Shown: positions 54,301 through 62,661 of the stretch, piece by piece
Position numbering within the stretch: the stretch's first letter is position 1
How the letters are laid out: every line of letters begins with the position of its first letter
Source of the DNA: Ophiodon elongatus
Taxonomy: Eukaryota > Chordata > Actinopteri > Perciformes > Hexagrammidae
Direction of reading: 5' to 3'
NCBI GenBank assembly: GCA_016806645.1
Contig: JACSYO010001682.1
Location: 3,295,001 to 3,359,000, forward strand
Length of the DNA: 64,000 nucleotides
Translations under genes and position numbers: made by a program
The notes under the pieces: model-generated
What the model saw: only the letters and a program-made list of their open reading frames with translations
Told to the model about the DNA's origin: nothing
Database searches by the model: none

Positions 54301-57300
54301 TGTAGGAAGACAGTCTTTACTTCTCAAAACAGGTTCGGGACACAAGGAGACTCGTCAAAATATCAGGCAAACAATTCAAGCAGGTATGAGGCAAAAACAA
54401 GGTCAGGACAAACAGGCAGAGATCACCAAAAAAAAAAAACAGGAACATGAACACATGGAAATCCCTGGAACGTTTGACACAGAGGACTAAGACGGACCGG
54501 CACAGACACAGGGGAACATGTGATTGAATACACTCTGGAGGTGTGGATGATTAGACACAGGTGGATCCAACCGGGGACATGTAATCATGGTTGTAAACCA
54601 TGCTGCTGCATTCAAACTACTTAAAAAGAAATTGCAAATGCATCTAACACATTTGTTCGACCTCAAGGATACACACAATACATCTTGATGAGTAACACTA
54701 AAAACCCCACAGGGTACCTTTTAAGGGCAGCAAACTCAGTTGAGATTGGGTGATATAATCAAAAGCCCCAGAACAGTTACTAAATGTCAAGGTCAAGAAT
54801 GGACTCTCAATCTCAAGAAAAGTTCACGTTTAAGTTTACATGTCAACTGGACAAACTCTCTGCTAAAGTAAATCATGTGATATGATTGAAAGCTCCAGAA
54901 GGCCTACTAAATTGATCTTGTGTGAGATTGTTGTGTGTGTGTTCATGTCTACACCAAGATTTCTGGCCTGATTTGTGTCTACACCAAGATTTCTGGCCTG
55001 ATTTGTGACCTTTAACATTAGCGACTGAAGCTTGAGCACTGACTTTTAGTTATTCTTCTTTGGTTCCAAAGACAATTATTTGAGTTTCATCTTAAATGAT
55101 TGAAGACAATGTTGGGAAATCTAATCATAGATCAGTGCTTGAATGGAACCATAGTCACCGGATGATACCGTTAGATAAATCTGTGTCTCCTCTGCATAAT
55201 TATGATATAAGATATTTTGTTGTTTTCCATAATCTGCGCAAATGGAAGTATATAGATGTTGAACAAAAGAAGCTAGAGAATGGAGCCTTGGTGAACTCGG
55301 TGTTGTTTTTGTACCCTCAGATGTTTAATTACCAATAGACACAAAGTTGACCCAGTCCTTCAAATAGGAGTTCAACTAGTTTATCACAGGGCCAAAAGGT
55401 CTCACCTAGTTTTCCAGTGATATGTTGTGGTTGACAGTGTCTCTTTCATTACTCTTTTTCTCCACTCTAAAAAAAAAAGTGTTTAATTGGCATGAAGCAA
55501 ACGCCTTCTACTTGGGTTTCACAACTATCTTTCAATTTCACAGCAGGATATCTGTGTGTGTGTGTGTGTGTGTGCGTGTGCGTGTGCGTGTGCGTGTGCG
55601 TGTGCGTGTGCGTGTGCGTGTGCGTGTGCGTGTGTGCGTGCTAGATAGAGAGAGGGAGAAATTGTGTATTCACATGCATTTGAGTTCCGCCTATTTGTGT
55701 TTGGAGATATTTTCTGATGCTTATGAATAGGCCCACATGCTGTTATGTCAGGACACAAACAAGAAATAGGTCCTTTGTAGTGCCTTTTTGATCTTTAGCT
55801 CCAACAGGGAGACTAAAACTCTTGCATTGCCAACGGTAACTGAGAAAACACCATCTTTTGGACTACAGTGCATTAACTAGAGTTAATCAAAACAGTAAAA
55901 GACAGATAAATAAATGTGAATGAAACTTACAATAAAGCTCAATAAAGCCGAGGGCAGCAACAATTCAGGAGATAATTCTCTGTAGGTGCATTACTATGAA
56001 CAACCCCTTTCACATTGAGACTATAACGACACACTATTATTATGAAAAATATTTATTTCAGCTGCCTTAAACTTCCAAACATGTACTTTTACTGTTGCTT
56101 ATGTAGCCGAGTTCCCAAGGGCTTTAAGTTTATTTTTATGGTGACCTATATTTGAAAACAAATCTATCATATGAGACTACTCAGAGTTGCATAATTACTG
56201 GATACGTCTTTTTTCTCACGCTAATTCAGTGGTTCTCCAAGTTTTGCAAGAAGATAATACAACTTCATACACAATCGTCTGATGACCATTAATGAACATT
56301 TTGAGTGGCACATTGACTTTACTAGTGAAGAGTCACTTAGCTCAGTTGAGGCTGGCCTACACTCACATTCAACTCACATTATTTTAGTTTTTTTGTTGTT
56401 TATTATTTGTAACAATGTTAATGTTACTAAAAAAGGGGCAAAACAGATATACTGGTGTCCTTGTTTGCAGTGAAGGTGATTCATTTCACACATTTTCTGG
56501 AAAAACCCATCCTTTATTCTTCAAGGCAACCTCAGTTTTCCAACACATATACCTTATATCTCTTACTATGTCCATCCATTACACAGACAGGGAGGTTCTT
56601 TTTTCTACCAGTTTTTAGTAATTGGGTTTTATTTGCAGGCAACCAGGAGAAGTTCTAATCCAAGATACAATATCTTACTGGCCACAGAAAATCTCATAAC
56701 CTAAAATGTCTCTAAGGGTAAATAGGTAAATAAATATCTTCTTATACATCGTCTCTGTGTAACAGTATCTGTAAGGCCAAGGCACTTTGTGGACTAAACC
56801 GCTCAGAACAAATCAATTTCAAACACAACCCGGTTGTCTCGGATTAGGGACATTTTTGATCACAGTTTTGTCCATCTGTTCTTTAATAAAATGACTGTAT
56901 ACTCAACGGAAACCCCGATAGTGCCTTGTATCATTCGTCACCGTGATGGATTTCGCAACATGCTCCTTATCTCCCCTTACATTTAACATACACGTTGTCC
57001 CATGGCGGCTTGTTGTGGTCTCTGCTGAGACCGTCTGTCTCAAAAAAAAAACAAGCTCACTGCTCTGTTGCTCAACCTTGCAATAGATGTGGAGCACAGA
57101 CTGGATGTTGGATGGAGGCGCCTGAACTCCACACTTGTGTTGTATGCTCGGACTCAGTGCTGTCAGATGTTTTCAGGCTGATCCTAAAGGGGCAGCTGGG
57201 CTTGTTATTCTTGAAACACTGGCAGCTGAATGAACAGATCGGACTCTGAGAGCCAGGAGATTAATAATGTAAAGCTCTACTAAAACAAACTATTAACAAG

Positions 57301-60300
57301 GAAAAAAGATTCTACAGGACCACCAGGGTGAACTTTACCAGTTGAGGCATGCAGACATACACATAAAACTTAAAAAAGCAGATGATTGAATGTGTTGACC
57401 GTGTTAAAAGAGGTTCAGAGATTAGTAGTGAGTCCAGCTTTCGTTCACTGCTGGAGAAACGTTGGGGTTTACCTCTTAAGATTTGATCTATTTATTCCTG
57501 TGGCCACAGATTATTTTCCACCAGTGTCCAGATACCCAACATCGCGATTAAAAGAGAAAAGGGAAAACTTTAGTATCTCTATCAGTGGGAAAATAGAACT
57601 AGGCATCTTTATGGCACCCAAAATTTGTTGCGGATGTCTGACCTGACCAGATCAAACTCTCTACACCTATTGGATTGATTGCCATGAAATTTAGTTCACA
57701 GACCCCAGAAGATGAATCCTACTGACTTTTGTGAACCCCTTGACTCTTCATCTGGCTGCTCCAGCAACAATATTCTCATCCCCCTCATGACGAAACCTAT
57801 GTATAGAATGGCCTATTAAGGGAAATTCATTGGTGTTGGCTAAACCCAATAAAAATAATTAAATAAAAACAATAGCCACAAAGGCTGACTCCCAGCAAAA
57901 ATGCATCTTTCTTAACGTGACGAGTACAAACACTCACACGATTAAGCCCTTTTTTACTCAGTAATTTACATTTTGACTGACGCAACTGACTAAAACTGCA
58001 ACATCTGTTGTTCGTGTTATATTGTTGACTGCTGACCATTCATGGGTCCGTGGGGTACTATGAAAAATGTGCAGAAGTCCAAGATCTGCAGCAGATTAAG
58101 TCTGCCCAGAACTGACAAGAAACTGCGAGGGTTAACTCAGGTCAGATCAGGTATTCAAGTTAAATCTACAGAAACTCTACAGAAATGTGGTTCAAAAAAG
58201 CAGACACAATGGAAGGGGAATGTTTGGCATTTAAAAAAAACTAAAACACTTTTAAAATCAACAACAAATTGAGTTTCCAATTGTTTTATCTATTGATCAA
58301 GAATATCCTCACATGGATAGAAATACAAGAACACACACATACACATAGACACGGTAGTAGACACCCAGCCTCACCTCTTAATGTGACCTTTTCACAGGCT
58401 CCTAACCTGCGGTCACCAGTTAAGTGTGTCCAGTTGTGAAGCTGCTCGAGGCGACAGCAGGCAGATTTATATCTCCAAGCCGGTCAGCAGTTTCTCTGCA
58501 TCAAAAACTTGCAAGTAAATAACATTAGAGGCTCTGGAGGATCAGAACCCCTGGACAATAACAAGCCCTGAATTTTTAAGCATTCCCACAAGCTGCGTCG
58601 GTATCCACCTTGTTAAACATGTGGCTCCCATTGTGGCTAGGCCTCTCTCTCCCTCTCTCTCTCTGTCTTTCTCTCTGTATGTGTGTATCTCTCTCGCCCT
58701 CTTTCAATCACTATTTGGCTTTTTTTTCACTCACTCTCTCCAAGTAAAACAAACTTTTTGGATTGAATCCTTAAACCAGTTGTAAGACACAGTTTGGCCT
58801 ACAGTTTGGCTGCTCTGTGTGTGTGTGTGTGTGTGTGCGTGTGTGTGTACGTGTGCATGTGTGTGTGTGCGCGTGTGCGTGTGCGTATACAGCTACAATG
58901 ATAAATGAGGAATAGGACAGGGGTTTCCTGACATTGATAAAAATCATTATATGGTCTCATGTGTTCCCTTTTCAAGTGATAATCTTCAAGATTCCGGCCT
59001 CCTTTGATTTTGGCAACACCTTTGATGATAAGCGATCCAACATGCTGTTATTAAGTGTTATTAAGTGTCTCTAATATTTCTACTTTTTTTTTTAATTCCT
59101 AACAAACCCCTGTCGCAGCTCGTATTTCTCTCCAAGAGAAGTACAGTAAAGTAAAAAAATATCTGTATTTTCATGGACATGTTTTGAGTTATTACTTCAA
59201 GTAAATAGATTAAAAACATATTTGTGCAGCCATTGTTCAAACCTGAATAAAACTGTACACCACTGTACTTTCACTAAATCCTTGTTCACTTGAAAACTAC
59301 ATTTTGCATTAATATTTGCATTGTTCGAGTGGTTACACCAAATCATTATGTCATCAATTGTGAGCATTATTGTGTTTCTTTCTGCAGGACCTGCAGGGCC
59401 AAAGGGAGAGAAGGGTGATACTGGACCACTGGGGCTCCGCGGGGCTCCTGGGATGTCAGGCTTGAGAGGTGGGTACAACCAGACTACCATTCCTCAGTTT
59501 TTGAATTGCATACAAATGGCCGAAGACCTATTCAAGGAATAGTTTGAGATTTTTGGAATTACTTTGTTTCTGGCAGAGTTAGATGACACAATCGATACCA
59601 CTCACATATTTATCCGTTAAATATGAAGACGGTGGGAGGTCCTGATGGCCCTAACGAATAAGGCGCTAACCACCTAACTAGAGTGTTGACCTTTGTTGCG
59701 TGTCGCGCCTCCCGGTCTCTCCCCTCGTTTTCCTGTCTTCCTCTATACTAAATTGAAATACCATTGTTTTAAACTTCAATGCCAACCCCTGCAAACAAAT
59801 CCTCAACTTGTTGGAAATGGTGTGAAATTACGGCTTTGGAAATATTTCACTTTGTCATACCTATAAGATAGGAAATATCAGGAATTTCTGTGTTAAAACT
59901 ATTTCTGATTTCATTAATGCCAGAGTGACACAAACACAGTGTCAAATAATGCCTTGTGTTTTGGGGCTGGCGTGGTTTTTGTGATGAGTTTTACAAGCAC
60001 ATTGGTCATAAAATGCTCTTGCTCTATAAATTTTCAATGTAAACACCAAATTTTGAGTTACAAGCCTTTTTTAACACAAAAAGATTTAAGTTTAAGGGGC
60101 ATGAAAGGTGAATGTGTGTCTTCCTTTTATGCAGAACAGACTTGGGCTGGAGTTATGACCTCTGCTTTTGTGATTAAACTCAGTTGTATTAATAATGCAG
60201 TTAACACAGAGACTAAAAAAGTTCATATGAATCCGCTTAAGAAAATGAAGCCCCAGACTTTGGATGGGGATTTATTTTCAGGGAGGGTGTGGACGTGGCC

Positions 60301-62661
60301 AGTGGGACGGGTCATCTATCTTTGTCTCGTAGGTAATTCCACCAAAAACCACAACATGAACCCTCATCCAGACAGAACTGGCACCTCAGAACCATGGAAA
60401 GATTATTCTTTCATAGATACTGTAAGATAAAAACAACAACAATGTGAAGCCAGATGTTTTTGGGACCCTTTCCAGCTTGGTACCTCTTGAATCATCAACC
60501 CTGATCCTCCTCTGTCATCATCCTATCCACATTCCCTGGCCGATGAACTGCAGCTCTCACATTTCCAAGAAGCATTATCTTCATGCTGAAAGCAAAGCCC
60601 TCTGCCCCCCATCACTGATATAGTTCCAGGAAATAGTGAATAAAAAGAAAGTCTAACTGTAGGGAAGGAGGAAATGGGCAAGAGCAGTCATCTACTAGCG
60701 AAGGGGAGTTTTAATCAAAAGTTTCAATGGTGATGGTCAATCTTTGCAGGGTTCAGCAAAAATAGGCTACAAGTAAGGCCATTTTTTGGACAGGGTCAGA
60801 GCTGTTTTTCTTTAAATTTGTCCGATATTTGTAAAAAGAAATAAAAAATAATATGGGGAAACCCAAAAAAGAAAACGCATTTTTCTCCTGTGATAATTTG
60901 TTCTGTGATTATTGTGATGCATGCGATCAGAACTGATGATGAGTCCTATCGGATCCCTTGGTATATTAGACCAGGCAGCAACCCTTCTGGAAAAGGGAAA
61001 CCAATGCGAAGGTGCCTTAAACTTGGATTCTTTCTGGTTGCAAAAATAAATCTAATTATATAGAAGTCAATAAGAAGAAGACTCTACTTCTCACTTGATT
61101 TATTCCCTCAGTAAACATTGTAAACAGGGGTTTATGGTCTCAGTTGCTAGTTTCAAGACTTCTTCAAAACAGCATGATGTTCATTTAGTAAAGTATGGTC
61201 CCATTTAGAGTTAAATAGCAGCTTATGCTTTAGGGCGTGGCTACTTTGCGATTGACAGGTCACTACCATGGTGTTTTCCGGTCTTGGAGTTGTCTGTGTT
61301 TTCACCTTACAACTTTAACCCTTTCACAGTGGGTTTTCAGTTTATGAAAGTTAATTGTAACATTTTGATCGCCTAAAAATGTTTTACTCACTTAGCTCCA
61401 CCATCTGGTGTCAACTTTTATATAATTATCAATCAAACATCATATTGGAATCAAAGAACACTAACAGTATTGTAATATACTATATATTGTTCTCAGCCTT
61501 GACAATGTTGCAGGTTTATTTTAGGTGGTAGTTTTATTGTTTTTCCAAATATATTGCATTAAGACCAAAGTAAATTTTCTTTAATTTCACGTCACGAATC
61601 TAAAATACACTTCATTCATTGTTATTGACTTAATATTGTGGAAAAGCTGTAGAGAAAGTGCTGAGGGAAGTTGTGACGATGTGTGGGTGACCGTTTTAGA
61701 ATGAAGTGTGTGTTTAGTGTTTCTTCAATTCATTTAGGATATCTGTCAGATGTCATCAGGTGAGGTTACACGTACACTAAACAATCTTCAGATTTGTTAT
61801 TCTTCCGACGGTTCTTGTTGATGATTAGCCTACTATTAACAGGCATACATAATCTGTTTGAAATGCAGCCCATGTACTCAAGTTAATCCATTTCTATTAA
61901 ATCTTACAGAATTCTTCATCACATCACATTAGGCTCTAAGGATCCTTTAGGATTTGTTGAATGATCTCATCAGACTTTCCTGCAGAACACTTTGCACTCC
62001 ATCCAGAGAATGATTGATGGCATTTCCCCAGTGGGTTTTTTGAGGAGGGAAACATGAGCTCATCCATCATCAGTTTATTTTGTGTCTCTGTCTCTAATGC
62101 ATTCAGTGTAATTATGTCATTCAGATTGCTGAGTAGTCACAACAATGTATTCAGAGCATATCGGGGTACAGCGACAAGATTTTGCTTTATGCTTCAACTG
62201 TTCAATCAATAACTCATTACCACACTGATTTCAGTTTGCTTACTCTAAACAGAAGTTCTCATTGTGTGCCACAGGGTAGGAATTTGCAGAAAATCTGAAT
62301 TGGATTGTCTTATGCAACAAAAGAACGGAGGCAAACATTCAGAGATTTGAAGCATTGGCAGATGGTGGAAGAAGTGTATCTCCTATAAATGAAGTCAGGG
62401 CGGTGAGGGGGGACAAATTTTCAAATTGCCATGGTATACAGTGGGATTTGCAATAATTTGTACAAAGAACTTAACCTGAATAATATTAATGAAGACAAAG
62501 TCCTTGATATATTGATTTCTGATTTTTTTATCAATCATCTGTTTGTGTTTCAGGGTATCCAGGAGAAAAAGGGGTCCAGGGCGACCTGGGAATTAAAGGG
62601 TCTGTGGGGGTCAGCGGTTTTCATGGAGAAAAAGGAGACATCGGACCTGCTGGTCCCAGAG
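24399..62661 (+). CDS. scara5: Scavenger receptor class A member 5 (ferritin receptor), 5' part; continues beyond the window
   Basis: Exons 24399-24510, 29689-29817, 51480-51679, 51953-52131, 52244-52370, 52533-52701, 59388-59468 and 62554-62661 join in one frame, with GT-AG introns throughout, giving 368 residues plus a split Gly codon. Order: cytoplasmic tail (1-59) opening M-E-N-K-A-M-Y-L and containing L-S-K-L-N-L-C, both as in mammalian SCARA5; basic K-R-R-R-K then C49-C50; a single transmembrane segment (about 61-81); coiled-coil stalk (82-305) with seven N-glycosylation sequons (N97, N134, N184, N224, N231, N254, N300) and the family-typical E-D-L-R-L-K-D-W-E-H-S; then 21 unbroken Gly-X-Y triplets from G306. 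SCARA5 is a type II trimeric receptor reported to bind serum ferritin for non-transferrin iron uptake. The remaining collagen triplets and the C-terminal SRCR domain (human protein about 495 residues) are not in the window. MSR1, MARCO and COLEC12 fit the N-terminus and stalk much less well. Confidence 0.95.
24791..24861. repeat. (TG)n microsatellite
   Basis: About 35 uninterrupted TG units. Confidence 0.97.
24947..24968. repeat. (AC)n microsatellite
   Basis: Eleven AC units lying between two GT tracts, complementary to both. Confidence 0.95.
25053..25124. repeat. (GT)n microsatellite
   Basis: About 28 perfect GT units followed by an imperfect GC-containing tail. Confidence 0.97.
26165..26340. 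repeat. Abundant teleost dispersed repeat
   Basis: 'ttttggaaaatacgcttatt-actttctttcc-agagttaga', 'catgtctgt' and 'cttagcattgagactggaagcaggg' occur in the order of a very common teleost repeat, recognised from memory. A second copy of the same family is at 59.54 kb. Confidence 0.65.
27158..27206. repeat. (GT)n microsatellite
   Basis: About 22 GT units with a single CA interruption near the start. Confidence 0.95.
28845..28872. repeat. (AC)n microsatellite
   Basis: Fourteen AC units. Confidence 0.95.
29016..29061. repeat. 23-bp perfect tandem duplication
   Basis: Two adjacent copies of a unit starting tgtgtattctgttaaag, both complete and identical. Confidence 0.9.
29689..29817 (+). CDS. scara5: scara5 exon for juxtamembrane region and transmembrane helix (residues 38-80)
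   Basis: 129 nt, phase 1 at both ends. The acceptor ttggtcag ends at 29688; the donor ggcag|gtaggg follows. Encodes S-G-K-R-R-R-K, a Cys pair (49-50), L-S-A-I-K, and a hydrophobic run about 21 residues long ending L-C-L-A. Basic residues on the N-terminal side predict an inside N-terminus (type II). Confidence 0.95.
30748..30825. repeat. Compound (CA)n/(CACG)n microsatellite
   Basis: CA units interrupted by CGCA repeats (30759-30773) and by a taac break at about 30797. Confidence 0.93.
32601..32621. repeat. (TA)n microsatellite
   Basis: About ten TA units. Confidence 0.93.
32899..32966. repeat. Imperfect (GT)n microsatellite
   Basis: GT tract with TTTG, AAG and GCATGC interruptions. Confidence 0.9.
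33511..33550. repeat. (CA)n microsatellite
   Basis: About 20 uninterrupted CA units. Confidence 0.95.
36285..37030 (-). mobile_element. Probable retroelement-derived sequence
   Basis: Opens with 'aaggataatttattgtcataatgcaacaca', a phrase I associate with dispersed retroelement fragments in teleosts, and continues as a GC-richer block (36580-36870) with 'tccgggatgcc' and 'ggaaccaggtctctgtaaagatg', ending 'cctgttgccataatcca'. No intact protein is seen. Boundaries and class are tentative. Confidence 0.35.
37986..38075 (+). repeat. Dispersed repeat, copy 2 of 2
   Basis: Partner of the copy at 6307-6450. The core aggcggactagtcggcgtga is identical, and the order of the flanking words is conserved. 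Confidence 0.75.
39974..40117. repeat. Long compound (CA)n microsatellite
   Basis: About 140 bp of CA with regular AA and TA interruptions. Produces artificial open frames on both strands. Confidence 0.97.
40272..40330. repeat. (CA)n microsatellite
   Basis: About 29 uninterrupted CA units. Confidence 0.97.
40467..40542. repeat. (CT)n microsatellite with periodic CG interruptions
   Basis: CT tract with three CG interruptions at 40479, 40501 and 40525, about 22-24 bp apart. This suggests a higher-order 22-24 bp unit. Confidence 0.93.
42304..42357. repeat. (AC)n microsatellite
   Basis: About 27 uninterrupted AC units. Confidence 0.97.
46241..46272. repeat. (CATC)n microsatellite with inverted copy
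   Basis: Several ATCC units immediately followed by ATGGATGG, so the segment can fold on itself. The sequence 'aatattcaattaacaa' lies on each side. Confidence 0.8.
46605..46945. repeat. Abundant teleost dispersed repeat with TTAGGG-like degenerate tract
   Basis: 'ccatgttgtggggacataaa', 'cacattgcgcgggcttgcct', 'ccccataacgtaaat', then 'ggttaggtttaggttaagg' and 'agtcctcacaagtat', follow the order of a familiar teleost repeat. Recognised by recall. Confidence 0.6.
50700..51062. repeat. Abundant hAT-like teleost repeat
   Basis: Left part 'tactcagaccctttacttaagtaaaagtaacaat'; right end 'aattgtacttaagtag' and 'gttactttccatcactgg'. These words characterise a very common teleost DNA-transposon-derived repeat. 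The element ends 0.4 kb before a stalk exon of scara5. Confidence 0.65.
51480..51679 (+). CDS. scara5: scara5 stalk exon a (residues 81-147)
   Basis: 200 nt. A polypyrimidine tract and cccag acceptor end at 51479; the donor caag|gtgcaa is at 51680. Phase 1 in, phase 0 out. Heptad-like Leu/Ile spacing in Q-A-D-L-L-E-N-I-W-K-L-E-N-L. Sequons N97-V-T and N134-H-S; the latter has a counterpart in the human protein as I recall it. Confidence 0.95.
51953..52131 (+). CDS. scara5: scara5 stalk exon b (residues 148-206)
   Basis: 179 nt, phase 0 in, phase 2 out. The acceptor cccacag ends at 51952; the donor ttcag|gtacac is at 52132. Coiled-coil sequence with Leu/Val heptads (L-V-Q-L-D-D-R-L-S-S-L) and sequon N184-L-T. 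The GC content is clearly higher than in the flanking introns, as in the neighbouring stalk exons. Confidence 0.95.
52244..52370 (+). CDS. scara5: scara5 stalk exon c (residues 207-249)
   Basis: 127 nt, phase 2 in (completes Arg207), phase 0 out. The acceptor atctgtcag ends at 52243; the donor ttgcag|gttcat is at 52371. Contains sequons N224-W-T and N231-H-T. The N-H-T/S-x-S-x-D segment corresponds to a conserved part of mammalian SCARA5. Confidence 0.94.
52533..52701 (+). CDS. scara5: scara5 stalk exon d (residues 250-305)
   Basis: 169 nt, phase 0 in, phase 1 out. The acceptor gctgctcag ends at 52532; the donor gaag|gtcagc is at 52702. Carries the most diagnostic SCARA5 stretch, T-E-D-L-R-L-K-D-W-E-H-S-L-A-L, plus sequons N254-I-T and N300-L-T, and ends in the first Gly of the collagen region. 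Confidence 0.96.
54230..54575. repeat. Possible dispersed repeat
   Basis: A run of short direct-repeat-like words around 'caggcaaaaa', 'ggacaaacaggca' and 'agacacaggtgga' resembling a common teleost element. No ORF or terminal repeats pinned down. Confidence 0.3.
54925..55480 (-). mobile_element. LINE reverse-transcriptase remnant (antisense to scara5)
   Basis: On the minus strand the sequence reads N-I-L-Y-H-N-Y-A-E-E-T-Q-I-Y-L (about 55170-55220), a decayed form of the non-LTR retrotransposon catalytic box Y-A-D-D-T-Q-I-Y. Upstream on that strand is a degraded counterpart of the G-x-L-x-S-x-L-F segment. Catalytic aspartates replaced and frames broken, so it is inactive. L2-type is likely by recall. 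Confidence 0.7.
54946..55005. repeat. 30-bp perfect tandem duplication inside the LINE remnant
   Basis: Two adjacent identical 30-bp units beginning tgtctacaccaagatttctg. Confidence 0.93.
55553..55640. repeat. (GT)n plus (TGTGCG)n hexamer microsatellite
   Basis: About nine GT units, then about ten hexamer units alternating purine and pyrimidine throughout. Confidence 0.97.
57645..57790. repeat. Abundant teleost dispersed repeat, same family as 13.6 kb
   Basis: 'gattgccatgaaatttagtt', 'agatgaatcctactgacttt' and 'cttgactcttcatctggc' match the reverse-complement text of the repeat at 13.6-13.9 kb. Confidence 0.6.
58817..58889. repeat. Compound (GT)n microsatellite
   Basis: GT units with CGTG, ACGTG and GCGCG interruptions. 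Confidence 0.9.
59388..59468 (+). CDS. scara5: scara5 collagen exon 1 (residues 306-332)
   Basis: 81 nt, phase 1 at both ends, nine Gly-X-Y triplets with P-K-G-E-K-G-D-T-G. The acceptor ttctgcag ends at 59387; the donor agag|gtgggt is at 59469. Charged K-G-E/D triplets are typical of ligand-binding scavenger-receptor collagen. Exon skipping would keep both frame and triplet register. Confidence 0.94.
59535..59635. repeat. Abundant teleost dispersed repeat, same family as 26.2 kb
   Basis: 'aaggaatagtttgagatttt', 'gcagagttagatgacacaat' and 'cgataccactcacat' follow the known word order of this family. It ends where a SINE-like segment begins. Confidence 0.6.
59636..59762 (+). repeat. tRNA-derived SINE-like remnant
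   Basis: 'gatggccctaacgaataaggcgctaacca' resembles a box-A region of a tRNA-derived SINE, followed by 'cccggtctctcccctcgttttcctgtcttcc', the pyrimidine-rich body typical of a common fish SINE. Degenerate. Confidence 0.5.
61015..61370. repeat. Abundant teleost dispersed repeat
   Basis: 'gttgctagtttcaagacttc', 'acagcatgatgttcatttag', 'atggtcccatttagag' and 'gattgacaggtcactacca' are words of a common teleost repeat, recognised by recall. Confidence 0.55.
62554..62661 (+). CDS. scara5: scara5 collagen exon 2 (residues 333-368)
   Basis: 108 nt, phase 1 at both ends, twelve Gly-X-Y triplets including two G-E-K-G units. The acceptor gtgtttcag ends at 62553; the donor agag|gtacgt is at 62662. Last exon visible. 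The remaining 1.3 kb shows no further triplets in any frame read by eye. Confidence 0.94.

Larger units (their letters stand above)
52702..59387 (+). other. scara5: scara5 intron between stalk and collagen exons
   Basis: 6.7 kb, phase 1, GT-AG. Contains LINE, hAT-like and microsatellite sequence. No missed Gly-X-Y exon found by eye. Confidence 0.85.
59469..62553 (+). other. scara5: scara5 intron between the two collagen exons
   Basis: 3.1 kb, phase 1. Contains teleost repeats at its start and at 61.0-61.4 kb. The open frame at 59939-60430 begins at GTG and shows no domain. Confidence 0.85.

Noticed and set aside
59939..60430. 163-codon frame in an intron
   Set aside because: Begins at GTG, no domain, composition like the surrounding intron.
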